This document shows, in pieces, positions 35,564 through 47,683 of a stretch of DNA of 64,000 bases. Source of the DNA: Trema orientale (taxonomy: Eukaryota > Streptophyta > Magnoliopsida > Rosales > Cannabaceae); NCBI GenBank assembly GCA_002914845.1, contig JXTC01000106.1:226208-290207 (forward strand). Direction: 5' to 3'. Below the pieces are notes generated by a model. The model had not been told where the DNA came from and did not search any database. It saw only the letters and a list, made by a program, of their open reading frames with translations. The stretch's first letter is position 1, and each line of letters begins with the position of its first letter. Position numbers and translations under genes: made by a program.

Positions 35564-38173
35564 TTAGACTTTTGGCCAAATCAAAAAGATGTGTACATGT
35601 GATTATTAGCTCTGAAATAAAAACGTGTAATACTAATACAGCGCTTGACAGGATTATAAAAGGTTTGACTTTATATTCATTTTGGTAATTAAAGAGTGCC
35701 TGCAATTTGCCGTCCAATCATGCCCATCTGTTTCTTCATTTTTCTATTTTTTGATCAAAGTCTTTCCTTTCGTTGACATGCAAAATATGGCAACGTAACA
35801 CTGCGTAAGGTATCCAGCAAGTTGGCTTTTTATTTTTTTGACTAGAATATAAATCTCCTAGAGATGATTTTATTTATAGCATTTTCTTTTGTTACGAATA
35901 TTGGAAGTGGCGATAAGTATTATTTCTTTTAAAAAACAATCAGAAAGGGACTGTAATATATTCATTTGTGTCTTTCAAGCGATCAAATGGTTTTAATTAC
36001 TAAGTTGAATTTTGACCTTGAACTTACTAAGTTGCCTCTTCGAATCTTTCCGTACGTACAATATATATTAGGGAGAGGACTATAATAGGGCGGCTCCTAC
36101 GTAGGACCACTCTTTATACACCGTTTGATGTCCTATTAAGGGGAGGACATATATTAATGTCCTATTTATAAGCAAGTCTTTTTTCTTACGCTTGTATTTA
36201 CACCAACCTACATTTTCAGGTCAAAGGACTCGAAAACTTTTATGTACAGGATACAGCTAACATACACTAGCGTTTTGGTGTTTGGCGAGTTTAAGCCTGT
36301 AATATAATTTCTTCTTTTTTTTTTGATAAAAAGTAATATGATTTCTTCTTTGCTTATGACTTGAACAATTTTTTTTCTTTATTTTTATGGCAAGAAAAAA
36401 AAAAAAGGATTTGATGTTCAAATCCTCTGACGGAATATTCTTAATTTGTCTCTTCTACAAACTGATGATAACCCATTTGATACTCTTTCATGTTCCCTCA
36501 CAGTCGTTTGTCAACCCCCCAGATTGTCGTAATTTTTTTTAAATATCTTTTCCTCAAGTCAATGATTGAAATAAAAAAGGGTTAGAACTATATACAATAA
36601 AATAAAAAAGAATTTATAGAAACCGGCCGTTTAAGTAGGCTCATTTTGATCGTGAAGAACTAAACTTTGTTATAAACACTGCGCCTAATTTTTTTGACCA
36701 ATAATTATAATTGCATGGAGAAGTGTTTGTTAGCATAAAGTTTTAGTGTTCCCAATCCCCAAACGAGCGAACAATAAGTAGTCCCTAATTGCCGTTTCTG
36801 ATCAAAACTAAAAACTATTAATAACACATTTTGTCTGCAGAAACACACAACAAAACAAATCAAAGATTTTTCATCAATTTTTCATCTATCTTTGACTCTA
36901 ATGGACTCATAATTATGTGATTCTACACGTGTAAATCTAAGCTTTTTGTAATTAATACCCTTGATCATTTTTTGTAAACTACTACATAATTAAAAATATA
37001 TATATATATATACTTTGGAAATTAGTGACACATGAAGTATTAATTTTGTAATTGTGATTAAATTTGAATCCAGGATTCTCTCGCGCCCATACATGTGTCA
37101 GCTTTCCACGCTCATGTGACATCTTTCTTTATGAAATTAAAATTAATATTCAACTTGTATTTTTGTTTGGTAAGAATTGAACTGCTGCTCCTACAGGTAA
37201 GTCACCCGACATTCCAATTTTACTCTGTATTTATATTTAACTTTTTAAGTCGTCATTATTTGATAATTTATTGAATTTTGTTTTCAAATATCAACCGATT
37301 ACTGCTTATAATTAATTAATCACTAATAGTATTTGTTAAGTAAATAATTGCTCCACAATGAGATTGTGCTTGTCGGCATATACATATATATATATATATA
37401 TATATGCACACGCATATAAACCCAGTGATCAATATATTTAAGACTAGATATTATACTTAAATTCAGTCTTACTGCCTTTTGACGCAGGAATTTACTCTAT
37501 AACAGCATGGATTTCCACATAGCTACATAAGTTAACATGATTACTATTAAATGAAATGTACACAAGTAAAACTGATACGTAAGTTAATCATTTTCTTTTT
37601 AATAAATACATCATTAAATTACTTTGCATTTAAATTAAAAAGAATAGCAATACTATATATAATAAGAAATAAGTAGGGTCCAACGAAACATTTGTTTATT
37701 TGGCTAGTGAAAAACACAGCGTACCAGCTTTTCCCTGTGTCCCACTTTTATTAAAAAAGCAAAAGCAGAGGAGAGGGGGAATATAATAAAATAAAGATAA
37801 ATACTAAACAAATGATGAAAGGAGAAATATATATGCAAAGTTTCTGAACCCCACTTCTAAAAAATTCTTTTCAGATCACAGATCACTTGAGTTTCTTCAA
37901 CCTCATCTGGTGAAAGAAAAAACAGTATAGTAGTACTAGTCATAAAAGCTTTTGCAAAAGCTGGGTTTTGGGTAGTGTACACCATATATACACATGAAAA
38001 ATAATGTAACAAAAGTAAAGAGAGAGAGATAGAGAGAATACAAAGTAGGAGAGAGAGAGAGAGAGAGAGATAACAATTTTTCAAAATCCTTTTCGTTTTG
38101 GGTTTTTTAAAGAGATAGAGAGATAAAAGAGTGATGAATTGAGGCATATATTTTTAATTTTTGATTTTTGTTT
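35564..38173. other. Spacer and upstream region of the bHLH gene
   Basis: AT-rich, with TA microsatellites at 36990 and 37381. GA runs at 38020-38034 and 38051-38070 precede the start codon and probably belong to the 5' leader. A block at 36070-36190 (GGCGGCTCCTACGTAGGACC) recalls the ends of the MITE pair at 60354-60751 but is not a clear copy. Confidence 0.4.
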
Positions 38174-38218
38174 ATGGTAGCAGAGGTTAGTTATCAGATC
38201 AAATTAACACACAAATGA
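38174..38218 (+). promoter_or_regulatory. Upstream ORF overlapping the bHLH start codon
   Basis: ATG at 38174 opens a 14-codon frame ([14 protein letters not shown]) whose TGA at 38216-38218 overlaps the main ATG at 38215-38217 as ATGA. An in-frame TAG at 38188-38190 in the main frame shows that the main frame cannot begin further upstream without splicing. Such an overlap allows reinitiation or leaky scanning and may lower translation of the factor. It acts only if the transcript starts upstream of 38174. Confidence 0.5.
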
Positions 38219-38441
38219 TGGCTGGAAACCCTAACTGGTGGAGCATGCAATATCCACCATCTCATTCTCAAACTCTCTTTCCTCCTAATCCTCATCATCA
38301 TCATCAGACCTATGTGCTTGCGGGATCTTCTTCACTTCCTGCTGCTTTGAATCATTCTTTCCCACCTGATCATGCCCAAGACCCTCCACACTACTCCTGG
38401 AGCCACTTACTTTTGTAAATCTCTCTCTCTCTGTCTCTCTG

Positions 38442-38486
<45 letters not shown>

Positions 38487-41038
38487 CTATATCTCCAACA
38501 GACACACTACTCAGAGGTTATAAGCCTTTTTTTTTGGGGTATATTTTTAACTAGTTTCACATGGTGTTATATGGGGTTTCAAACGAGTAAATCATCTCTT
38601 TCTTCTACGTTTTTGAGTTATAATTACTAGAGATTCCCCTGAAAAAGTAAAGTAAAAAAGCTATTACCAACTTTTGTATAGTCGCAGTATATTTAGTTTT
38701 CGATCTGAAGATTGATGGTGTGCTCATGCATATATATATATGCATGTATGTGTGGTTTCATGTGTTTCTCTTAAGCTAATAAAAAATTTATATTTGGCTG
38801 TGAATATTGTTTTTCAGGGGTAGTAGTAATACTAGTAGTACTACCGGCTTGTCAGGAGATGAAGATAGGTTTGGCAATAGTAGTAGTAGTAATACTCTGA
38901 GTCATCATCTTTTTCAACCTAGGAAGTTGGAAAATTGGGAGGAAGACCAAATCTTGAATGGCAATAATCCAGCTGCAAGGCTTCCGGCAGCCGCCACCGC
39001 CGATCATAATCAGCATCATCATCATGATGTAATTAAGCAAGAGGTTTCCTTGAAAAAAAACTTATTGTGTGGTGATCAAGGCCGAGAAGAAGAGTACTTG
39101 CAAGCAATAAATAGGCCCGGTAATGTTTGGTCACAACAGGTAGTGATGCCGGTTTCTTCACCCAATTCTTGTGTCACCAGTAATACTAGTTTAAGTAGTA
39201 ATAATATGTTGGACTTCTCTTATAATAACAAGCCAGATGGAAATGGACGGAACCAAAATACAGATCACTCCTCTGAGGTACATATCGGGACCAACCTTAT
39301 TTTATTTTGTTTTTATTTTTCTCTTTTTCAATCTTCTCCTTTCTTTAATTTGCTTGCATCAAAATCCTTAAATAATTTTGTAGGAGTAATATTTAGTAAG
39401 TCCAGGCCCAGCTACAAGGCTACATGACATAGTTGTTTCTTGCCGTGTTTACGGTTGTTTTGAATTTTTAATTTGTGTATGTTTTCTTCTTGATGGTATT
39501 ATCTCCGGCCTTTTTTTTTTTTTCTTTTTTTTTTGCCTGGCTTTGAGTTGTGAGTGCTGGATAGGTGGTCTCTTGGATGTAAACTTAAAAAGGATACTCG
39601 AGTTTTCACCTGATGCTTCTTCTCTTTGCTAGTTTCTATTCATTTAATAATAATAATAATAAGACGACATGACTCGATATGATTCGCATTTTATACTTTT
39701 TCTGCTTTAATTCTTTTTTTTTTTTTTCGCTAGAAGGTTACATTTAAGGCACTTAATTTCACAATAGTTTTTTTCCATTTTTTTCTCCCCCTGTCAAGTG
39801 TAATAGCACGGCCACCGGCGGCGTAGTGAGTAAAAGGGCTAGGGTTCAGCCGCCATCAAGCCAACCACCTCTAAAGGTATCATATTTCAGAACAAACTCT
39901 CTCATTAATTTCTGTATTTATAGACAGAGATATAATAGACATGTGTTAATATATATATATATATATTCAAATGCTGCATGTGTATTAATTAACTAATTAT
40001 TTTATTATCTTGCACAAGGTGAGAAAGGAGAAGCTAGGTGATAGAATAACGGCACTTCACCAGCTAGTTTCCCCATTTGGGAAGGTAAACCAAATTAACC
40101 CTTACTCCTTTACTCATGTTGATCAATAACATGATGGCTATTTTTACTAACGTTTTTTTAGTTTTTTTTTCTTTTTAAATTATAGAATATAGTAACCTAA
40201 ATCGTTCTTCTAGTTTCTTCTTCTTCTTTCTTTTTTTTTTTTTTTTTTTTTTTGGATGTGGAGATCAAAGCCAACTTTACCACTAGCAAGTTTACCTCCT
40301 TTTGATTTTTTTTATTTGTTTTTCATGGATCCGGGGATTCTTTTTAAGATAAAAGGAGAGGCGAGAAAGATGAGTTGGTAATGCATGTGTGTTTCTCTTT
40401 TGCAGACTGACACTGCTTCTGTGTTGTTAGAAGCCATTGGGTATATCAGATTCCTTCAGAGTCAAATTGAGGTGATGTTTCTACTTTCTTATTCCAAATT
40501 TCCTATCCCCTCTCTCTCTCTGCAAGCAAACAAACAAACTCATGATTATTATATAATCAGTAATATTTAAGATCAGTACTTCTATAACTGAAATTTAAAC
40601 ATGCATGCAGTTAAAGTTTCAATAATTCATATTATGCTTTTTCTATACATTCTTTGTTCATATGGTCGCTAGCTAGTCATGAAATCTCGTTATTCCTCTC
40701 TTTGTAACTTTTTTTTTTAATTGAAAAAACAAGAAAGTCCTGAAAACCCACTTTATTGCAGGCTCTGAGCTCTCCTTACTTGGGTCATGCATCAAAAAGC
40801 ATGAGGAATAACCAACAATATGTAAGTACCCATTTCCCCTTTTTTCCAAATTATCATATATTCATATGTGCTTTATAAACCAAATAATAGTAAACCCCTT
40901 CCTCCTTCTCCTCTTCTTCTTCTTAGCATAGTTTGATGAGAGAAAGAATTGTTTATAGTAAAGCTACCTTTTTTTGCATATATATGGACACATTTTTATT
41001 TTGATGAGTATATTATCGAATATATATATATGTATGAT

Positions 41039-41084
<46 letters not shown>

Positions 41085-41915
41085 TTGTGTGTTTCCTGAA
41101 GACCCTGGTCAGGTATATATGCTTTATTGGATCCATCACCCCACTAAAAGCAAGTAGAGAAAGCTTTGTATATCAAAAGCATTTAATGTTTCTAGCCAAA
41201 ATTAAAAAAAGAAAAGCAATAGTGAACGATTTTTAATTTCATAAAGGGAAAATACACTGAAAGAAGACAATAAGAGCTAGATGATCATTAGCTTTTACAA
41301 ACTTTATTATAATTCTTTTGCTTAATTAAAACATTTCCTATATGTAAAAGCTCCCAAGCTAATCAGTACGGGACCAAAAAAGACAGTGGAACATGGAAAT
41401 TAGTGATATATACATTTTCACTCTCCATAATATTTGAGTGTTCAAATACAACTGCTGCCTGAAAAGATTAGGTGGGTCTTCTTAAATATGGTATTCTTTT
41501 CCTTTTTTAGGACAAAGTTAATGCACGAAATTTATAAAAAAAAGTTTCATTTTTTTTTTTTGACTAACTGTGTCTGTTTCTATATTACATCTTATCGACC
41601 ATAGTCATTATCATTATGATAATCATCATTACTGTTAATAACCTTTATCATATATATATGTATGTATTTGTATATATATGAAACATAAAAAGAATTGAAA
41701 TATACCATTATGTGTATTAATTAATTATTAATTTTTTGGGCAACATATACATATATAAATATTATAAGGTGGATGGGCAAGGTGATGATCATGAAAAGCC
41801 AAAAGACCTAAAGAGTAGAGGGCTGTGCCTGGTTCCTGTATCTTGCACTCAACACGTTGGAAGCGATAATGGAGCTGATTACTGGGCTCCGGCGGCTTAT
41901 GGCAGTGGGTTCTGA
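38215..41915 (+). CDS. bHLH68: Atypical bHLH transcription factor, bHLH68-like
   Basis: Seven exons: 38215-38414, 38818-39277, 39799-39876, 40019-40084, 40406-40471, 40762-40821 and 41769-41915; GT-AG junctions and consistent phases give 1077 nt (358 aa). The N-terminal [12 protein letters not shown] block is typical of the bHLH68/112/123/133 group. Two long poly-Ser/Asn/His tracts follow, then SECNST. The helix-loop-helix spans about residues 247-290 ([20 protein letters not shown], loop [24 protein letters not shown]). The basic part lacks the His-Glu-Arg set of classic E-box binders, as is usual in this group. The C-terminus has [16 protein letters not shown] and DNGADYWAP, also diagnostic. 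Expected to act in the nucleus as a dimer. The two tandem ATGs leave the true start uncertain by one codon. Confidence 0.92.
41042..41081. repeat. GA microsatellite in bHLH intron 6
   Basis: About 19 uninterrupted GA units. It lies in the longest intron of the bHLH gene and is likely to vary in length between individuals. Confidence 0.9.
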
Positions 41916-42989
41916 CTTCGCTAAGTAAAGCTACCTAGCATTACCAATCGATTATTATTATTATTATTATTATTTTAAAAATGTTATAACATCATGAGCA
42001 GTCACTCTGTAATTTAAGATTGATTGCTCATGATGCTATGCATCAATTATTAAAATATTTTATTAGGTATATCATCTTAAGTGCTTAATTAGTTGTTCTT
42101 CCTCTTATAGTACGCTTTAACTTAGAAAAGACATGATTTAGTGCTAATTTTTATCTTTTTTTCAATTTGGTAGGAACTAGGAAGAGTATGTAATCTTCAC
42201 TCATTTTTATCGTTATTTCAGCTTATATAAGCTTAATCAATATTAAAGCTTTGTGAATTATGATCAAAATTATATATTTACATAAAATATCTATCTATCA
42301 CACCTAAGTACGTGGATTAGTAATTTAGTATTCAAGTTGATATATATTAAGTTAATATTAAAATATCAATGTGGATCAGTATTCAAAAAAAAAAAAAAAA
42401 ATTGATATTAAGGCAGGAGAGTCTCTATCTATTAATTAGCATGCTAACACCAAAATGGACCTGAACTGAGGTTATATATACGCATTTGTCTGCCTAATAA
42501 AACCTCTCATGAGGGCGTGCGGAGTCCATATTATGTTAAGGGTTTGTTTACATTTTTATTTTTACTTTTTGCTTTTTAAAGTAAATTATAAATAGTGGAG
42601 GTGTTCTCAAGATACTAGAAAGATTGATATTTATCATCTCATTTCACTTTCAAAAAGGAAAAAAAAAAATATTGACCAACTAGTTGTATATAAAACTTCT
42701 TGCTCTAGCTATATAACAAATAAGAGACTTTCATATTTATCGTCGATAAATTAGTACTACAAAATAATTTTTAAGATCCTTTTTCGTCATTGCCTAATTA
42801 GCTGAGGGAGAAGTACTGTTACTCATATTAATTAATTGTTATTAGCTCGCTATGTCTATATATGCAATAACGTATATAATATACACATTCGCAGCTTAGC
42901 AAATTAATAAATGTGACAAAGGTTAGTACAAGAGAATGTTCAAATTTTCATGTTGGAGACGTACGATTATCATGAGTCAGGGTGGATAA

Positions 42990-43024
<35 letters not shown>

Positions 43025-44445
43025 GAGGCTATAGCTCTGAGCCTCTGAGTCTGAAGCCGTATATGCCCAATTAATAAGGAGGGAAGAAGGACCCCATAAT
43101 TCATTCTTTTAATATTTAGTCTCTTTATTTCTCCATCGCTCGATAGATCATCACTTTAATTTGAAGATGCACTCAACTCAACCGCCACTACATAAAGCCT
43201 GGCCCCCACACCCCCACACTCCTTATGTACACACACGTCATCCTGACGTTAAAATTGCGTCACAAGTAAATTTTTTTTCAAAGGACACAAGTAATTTATA
43301 CGTACACATGTATATGTAACACACACAAAATAAATGAATGAAAAGGAAAAGCTTTTGTTTGGTTCTATATATGTGTTACTTGACATAAAACAGATGTATA
43401 TATAATGATCTGCATAAGCTCTACGTACAATTTGGATTAATTATAACCAATAATGATGTTCGAAGTATATTCTTGTTGAGATGTCTATTCTCGCTAATTA
43501 ACATGCCATCACTATATATATATATCGATTTGTCCATAGATATAGTCTCTTTAACGGTACCGGTCTAATTAATATTTTTGTTAATATGGTATTAGACAAA
43601 CGTGATTTGTGTTAGTCAAATTATGAACAAGATCGGTCCCGTACGTCAAGGAGATTACATCCAACCTGATAGACACACATACCATAGCAGAATCGTAAAA
43701 TAATTGGTTATTTATTTTTATTTCTAATTTCAGTCTTATAGCTAGCTAGTTCTCTCACATCCATCAACTTAATTAATTTGATTTAGTCACTAAATTCTTA
43801 TGTATGTTGTTGCACAAGATAATACTCATTTATGTTTCTATACCATTATTTGTAGACGCTAGTTAGTTCAAATACAGATTGTATATAAATTTGAGTATAC
43901 TAGCATAAGATGGTGAAAATAACATTAATATATTTAGTTAATATATGTATATATAAGCTCTTTTTAAATTTAATTAAAGTGATCTATCATCTGGTAGATG
44001 TTGTTATAATTAATTAGAATATTGAAGCGAACAGACTCCAAATATATATGTAATAATGTGATGATTGGAGAGTATCCGTTTCAATAAATGCATACAATAC
44101 GAAGAATAAAATTAGATGGTGCTCGATCGGGAATATTAATATTAATGGATCCGAATTAGCGACTAGTAGATAGAATTGTATTTCACAGTCAAATTGTTAC
44201 ACATATTTTACATATTGACGCGTTTTAAAATATGCTATTATCATTTTTAAAAGCTTAGTGATAAATTGGTAGGAGAGTTAGGCAAACACCATTTGATAAA
44301 TTAATATAGAATATTTTAAGATATAATTAATAAACAGTACTACATCAACATCGTGCTCGAACAGAAGCTACGGAATATAATTCAAATCNCAGTCATTTGT
44401 AAAAAAACCACCGACTAAATATGTTCATATACATATTTATATAAA
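41916..44445. other. 3' flank of the bHLH gene and spacer
   Basis: Begins with 3' untranslated sequence (ATT triplet run at 41952-41973). Further on are TA repeats at 42990-43022 and a CACA-rich part near 43210. One unresolved base (N) at 44389. No gene or clear transposon. Confidence 0.4.
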
Positions 44446-44685
44446 AGGCACCTATCCAGTAGGTATTTTTTTTTTCACTTGTGTGTAAATATCAATTTAG
44501 CCAATATAAATTTATTATGCACATTTTTTTATAATAAAAAATAAAAAAGAGAAATAGCATTAATAATACACGTCTTTTCATTCACTTCATTATAGACGTT
44601 AGATCACTATTAAATAATAATTTAATAACTAAAAAAAATACTTATACATAAAGTAAAAAAAAAGAAACCTACGGGATTGACAACC
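44446..44685. mobile_element. MITE, family 1, copy D with 9-bp target duplication
   Basis: 240 bp. Left AGGCACCTATCCAGTAGGTA then a T run; right an A run then ACCTACGGGATTGACAACC. Perfect 9-bp duplication TTATATAAA at 44437-44445 and 44686-44694. The middle (GAGAAATAGCATTAATAATA, CACGTCTTTTCATTCACTTC) resembles the copy at 17327 in reverse orientation. Confidence 0.85.
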
Positions 44686-44694
44686 TTATATAAA

Positions 44695-45322
44695 TTACAA
44701 TCATATGGTTTTTTTTTAAAAAAAAAATTACAATCATGTGGAAATTATAATGGCCGATATCCATCCGAATGTGCCAAAAAAAATGTACCCCATTTCTTCA
44801 GATATTTCTCATGATTACTTTAGAGATAGCACTCGAGTGGCATAGCACGCTCCTCAATATCGTTCAAGGATGCCATCCTAATCGTGGCATATATAATGGC
44901 ACTAATATATATATAATACATAAGAAATATTTCTGAAATTAAGAGTTACTTTCTCTACGATAATCTGTATTATTTATATTTACTTATATGTATATATATG
45001 GGTTAAATAATTACAACAATATTTAGTTATGTATTATTACAATAATTGTGATCAGTTTGGTTATTGGTAAAAAAGAATTTAATGCTATTTATTAGCATCG
45101 AAATTAGTGAATTAATTAAATACGAATTGATAGGTAACGTGATGCTTATATACTGACATGAAATTTATTTCAAATATTTTATTGGTAAAAAAAAATTTAA
45201 TGATAAAAAAAATTTAATGCTATTTATTAGCATCAAAATTAGTGAATTAATTAAATGCTAGAATTGATAAGTAACCTGATGCTTACATATTGACATGAAG
45301 TTTATTTCAAATATTTTATTGG
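44695..45322. repeat. Spacer with a direct duplication of about 112 bp
   Basis: Two copies start with AATTTAATGCTATTTATTAG near 45076 and 45211 and end with CAAATATTTTATTGG near 45187 and 45322. They differ by several substitutions and a small insertion. No coding function seen. The rest is AT-rich spacer. Confidence 0.7.
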
Positions 45323-45545
45323 GTTAATCACGTACAAATACCCTAAGCTTTAACTTTTTAGTTAAAAAAATCCTGATTTTTGAATATCTATAAAATAATA
45401 CCCTTATTTTTAAATTTTTACAAAATAATATCCTGATTTTTGGAATTTTGCAAATTAATACCATCAATTTTGAATTTTGTAAACTAATACCTTGACATTT
45501 ACGATTTCTACAAATTAATACACTTAGCTTTTTATACTATGAGCA
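45323..45545. mobile_element. Lone Mutator-like terminal-repeat fragment
   Basis: Starts GGGTTAATCACGTACAAATA and holds four degenerate units of the type ATTTTTGCAAATTAATACC. Its last part (TTTTGTAAACTAATACCTTG) matches the terminal repeat of the element at 45911. No inverted partner was found nearby, so it is a truncated relative. Confidence 0.45.
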
Positions 45546-45910
45546 AATTAAAAGATGCGAGCATCTCTCATTAGCTTATTAAAAATGTTTAGATATCTGT
45601 ATATTATCAGAAATTATTTTATAACTACTTTTTATGATTAATTGCTAAAAAAACACAATTTTTTTTACCTCTCATGTTTGTTTGTTTGTTTTCTTTTTTT
45701 TTTTTTTTTTACAATTAACTACTTTTACTTCTCGTTCTAAATTTTTACTTTTCTTTTTTAAATGAAAAATAAAATAAACTAATTATAAATATTTTTTCAG
45801 AAATTTTATTATTATTTAATAAGTTTTAATTAAGTTGATGATGGCTACTACCATCTTTTTATTATTAAAATCAACTAATTGGACATTAAGATTATAAATT
45901 TATATGAATA

Positions 45911-47445
45911 GGTAAACAGCAAAAAAATACCTTGACTTTTAGGTTTTTTGCACAAAATAACTTCAAGTTTGAGTTTTGTAAATTAATACCTTGACATTTG
46001 AAATCTCTGCAAATGTATACTTTACATTGACAAAGTGAGTGATTTGAATAGTAAAATGACCAAATTATCCCTTATTAATTAATTAAAAAAATTCCAAATA
46101 GTAATATCAGTTTTTATATTATTTTTAATTATTTTTTTATTTAAAATAAAAACCAAAAGGGAAACAAAAATGGAAAAATAAAAATTAAAAAAAAATTCTC
46201 TCACACTGAAACAAAACAGAAACAATAACAAGAACAAGAAGAAGGAAAGGAAACCCAGATTTCATTTATATTAAATTAGCATATATGTTATATATGTATA
46301 TAAACATTATCATCAAAATGCTTTAGTTTCAATCAGGGAACTGAATAATTTTGGCGAATCCATGTTAACAAAAATAATGAACAACTCAATAAATTGGTAC
46401 CAAAAACAAAACCTAAATTAATTTCTTTTGAAATCTTAACTAATTCTATGTCTGATGTACACAGAATCATAATATAAATCATAAAAAGCCCAAAACAAAG
46501 GTGAGAAAAAAAAAAGGACCAAAGTATGGGGCACTTGTAGGCTTCGACAAAGAACAAAGCCAAGTCACACCTTCAAGTCTATTCTTCCCCAAGGCCTCCT
46601 CCAAATCAAAAATATTAAAAGAAACCCAATATCCAGATCGTCCACAATAAAGGATATGAATCCGATCAACACTAATCAGTAATTAATCACTCTTTCACGC
46701 TCTCTTTCTCTCTCTAAATCTCTCACTCTCTGTCTATCAATACAATGCAAAGACAATCTCCAGGCTCGCCGGTCTCGAGGCTCCTGGAGCTGGACGACAA
46801 CCCCAAGCACAAGGATCTCTTCGCTTCATCTACTTCTTCTTCTTCTTCTTCTTCTTCTTTCGTCGTCGCTGACTACGACGAAGACAAGCACAAAGCGATG
46901 AAGCCTTAGCAGCTGTCGTCTCCTACTTCGATCGAGCTGGACAATTTCATCCACCTCATCCATCTCTTCACACCCCTTTACTTCCTCATTCTCTTCCTTT
47001 TCTCCCACACTCCTTCCTAATCAGCTAGAGCAAAATAAAATTACAAAAAAAAAAAAAATCCGATTAACACCTAACCCTTCGCTGCCCTGTCACCACCACC
47101 ACAATCACCTCTTCTTTTTGTGCCACCACCATAACTAGGAAACGAAACAATGGGGGCCCAATTAAGAGAGAGAAATTTAGGGTTTCATTTTTTTTTTGTT
47201 TTTGGTTCTTATTTTTATTAAAAAAAACTAATTAAAAATAGTACTAAAAACTAATCTTACTGTTTGGTATTCTTTAATTAAATAGTGAGGGGTAATTTGG
47301 TCATTTCACTATTCAAATCACTTTGTCAATATAAGATATTAATTTGCAGAGATTTCAAATGTTAAAGTATTAATTTACAAAACTCAAATTTGAGGTTATT
47401 TTGTGCGAAAAAACTTAAAAATCGGGTATTTTTTTGTCGTTTACC
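45911..47445. mobile_element. Pack-MULE candidate with a captured gene fragment
   Basis: Inverted terminal repeats of about 170 bp: the left one opens GGTAAACAGCAAAAAAATAC, the right one ends in the complement of GGTAAACGACAAAAAAATAC. Both contain CAAAATAAC(T/C)TCAA and AAATGACCAAATTA, and match over nearly their whole length by eye. Inside is a GC-richer stretch (46740-47020) that reads as part of a host protein gene, with a CT-rich leader before it. No transposase. A target duplication could not be identified with confidence. Confidence 0.75.
46745..47020 (+). pseudogene. Captured fragment of a small membrane protein gene (MQRQS type)
   Basis: A 92-codon frame from ATG to TAA, broken by TAG at 46907-46909 (codon 55). 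It begins MQRQSPGSPVSRLLE, has a run of eight Ser, an acidic segment DYDEDKHK, and a hydrophobic stretch (FIHLIHLFTPLYFLILFLFS) followed by HTPS. From memory this is the layout of an uncharacterised plant single-pass membrane protein family opening MQRQSLGSP. The frame ends right after the membrane segment, where the family continues, so the piece is truncated as well as interrupted. It sits between the inverted repeats of a Mutator-like element, hence captured. Confidence 0.65.
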
Positions 47446-47683
47446 GTATTACTTATAAATATTCCAAAGGAAAAAACTTTTAGACGCGTCCATTTCCCTT
47501 GGCCCATGTCGTAGTTGGGAAGCTTGGAAATAGGAAATTAGGGTAACTAGGAGTGTTTTGACTTCATTTTATATTTTTAGGAGTCTTTTTCAGAATTTTT
47601 TTTCTAAGAGCAAAAAATTACATTTCTAGCAGTTTTTGGAGAGAGAAAAAATGTGCATTCTGAAAATGCCCTTATGTGATAAC

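Noticed and set aside
36070-36190. Further copy of the 60.4 kb MITE family
   Set aside because: Only the CTACGTAGGACC-type block is shared; no inverted end or target duplication could be found.
44389-44389. Ambiguous base N
   Set aside because: A single unresolved base in a spacer; it affects no called feature.
46826-47008. Acidic/basic 60-codon minus-strand frame
   Set aside because: Antisense shadow of the poly-Ser run of the captured membrane protein fragment.
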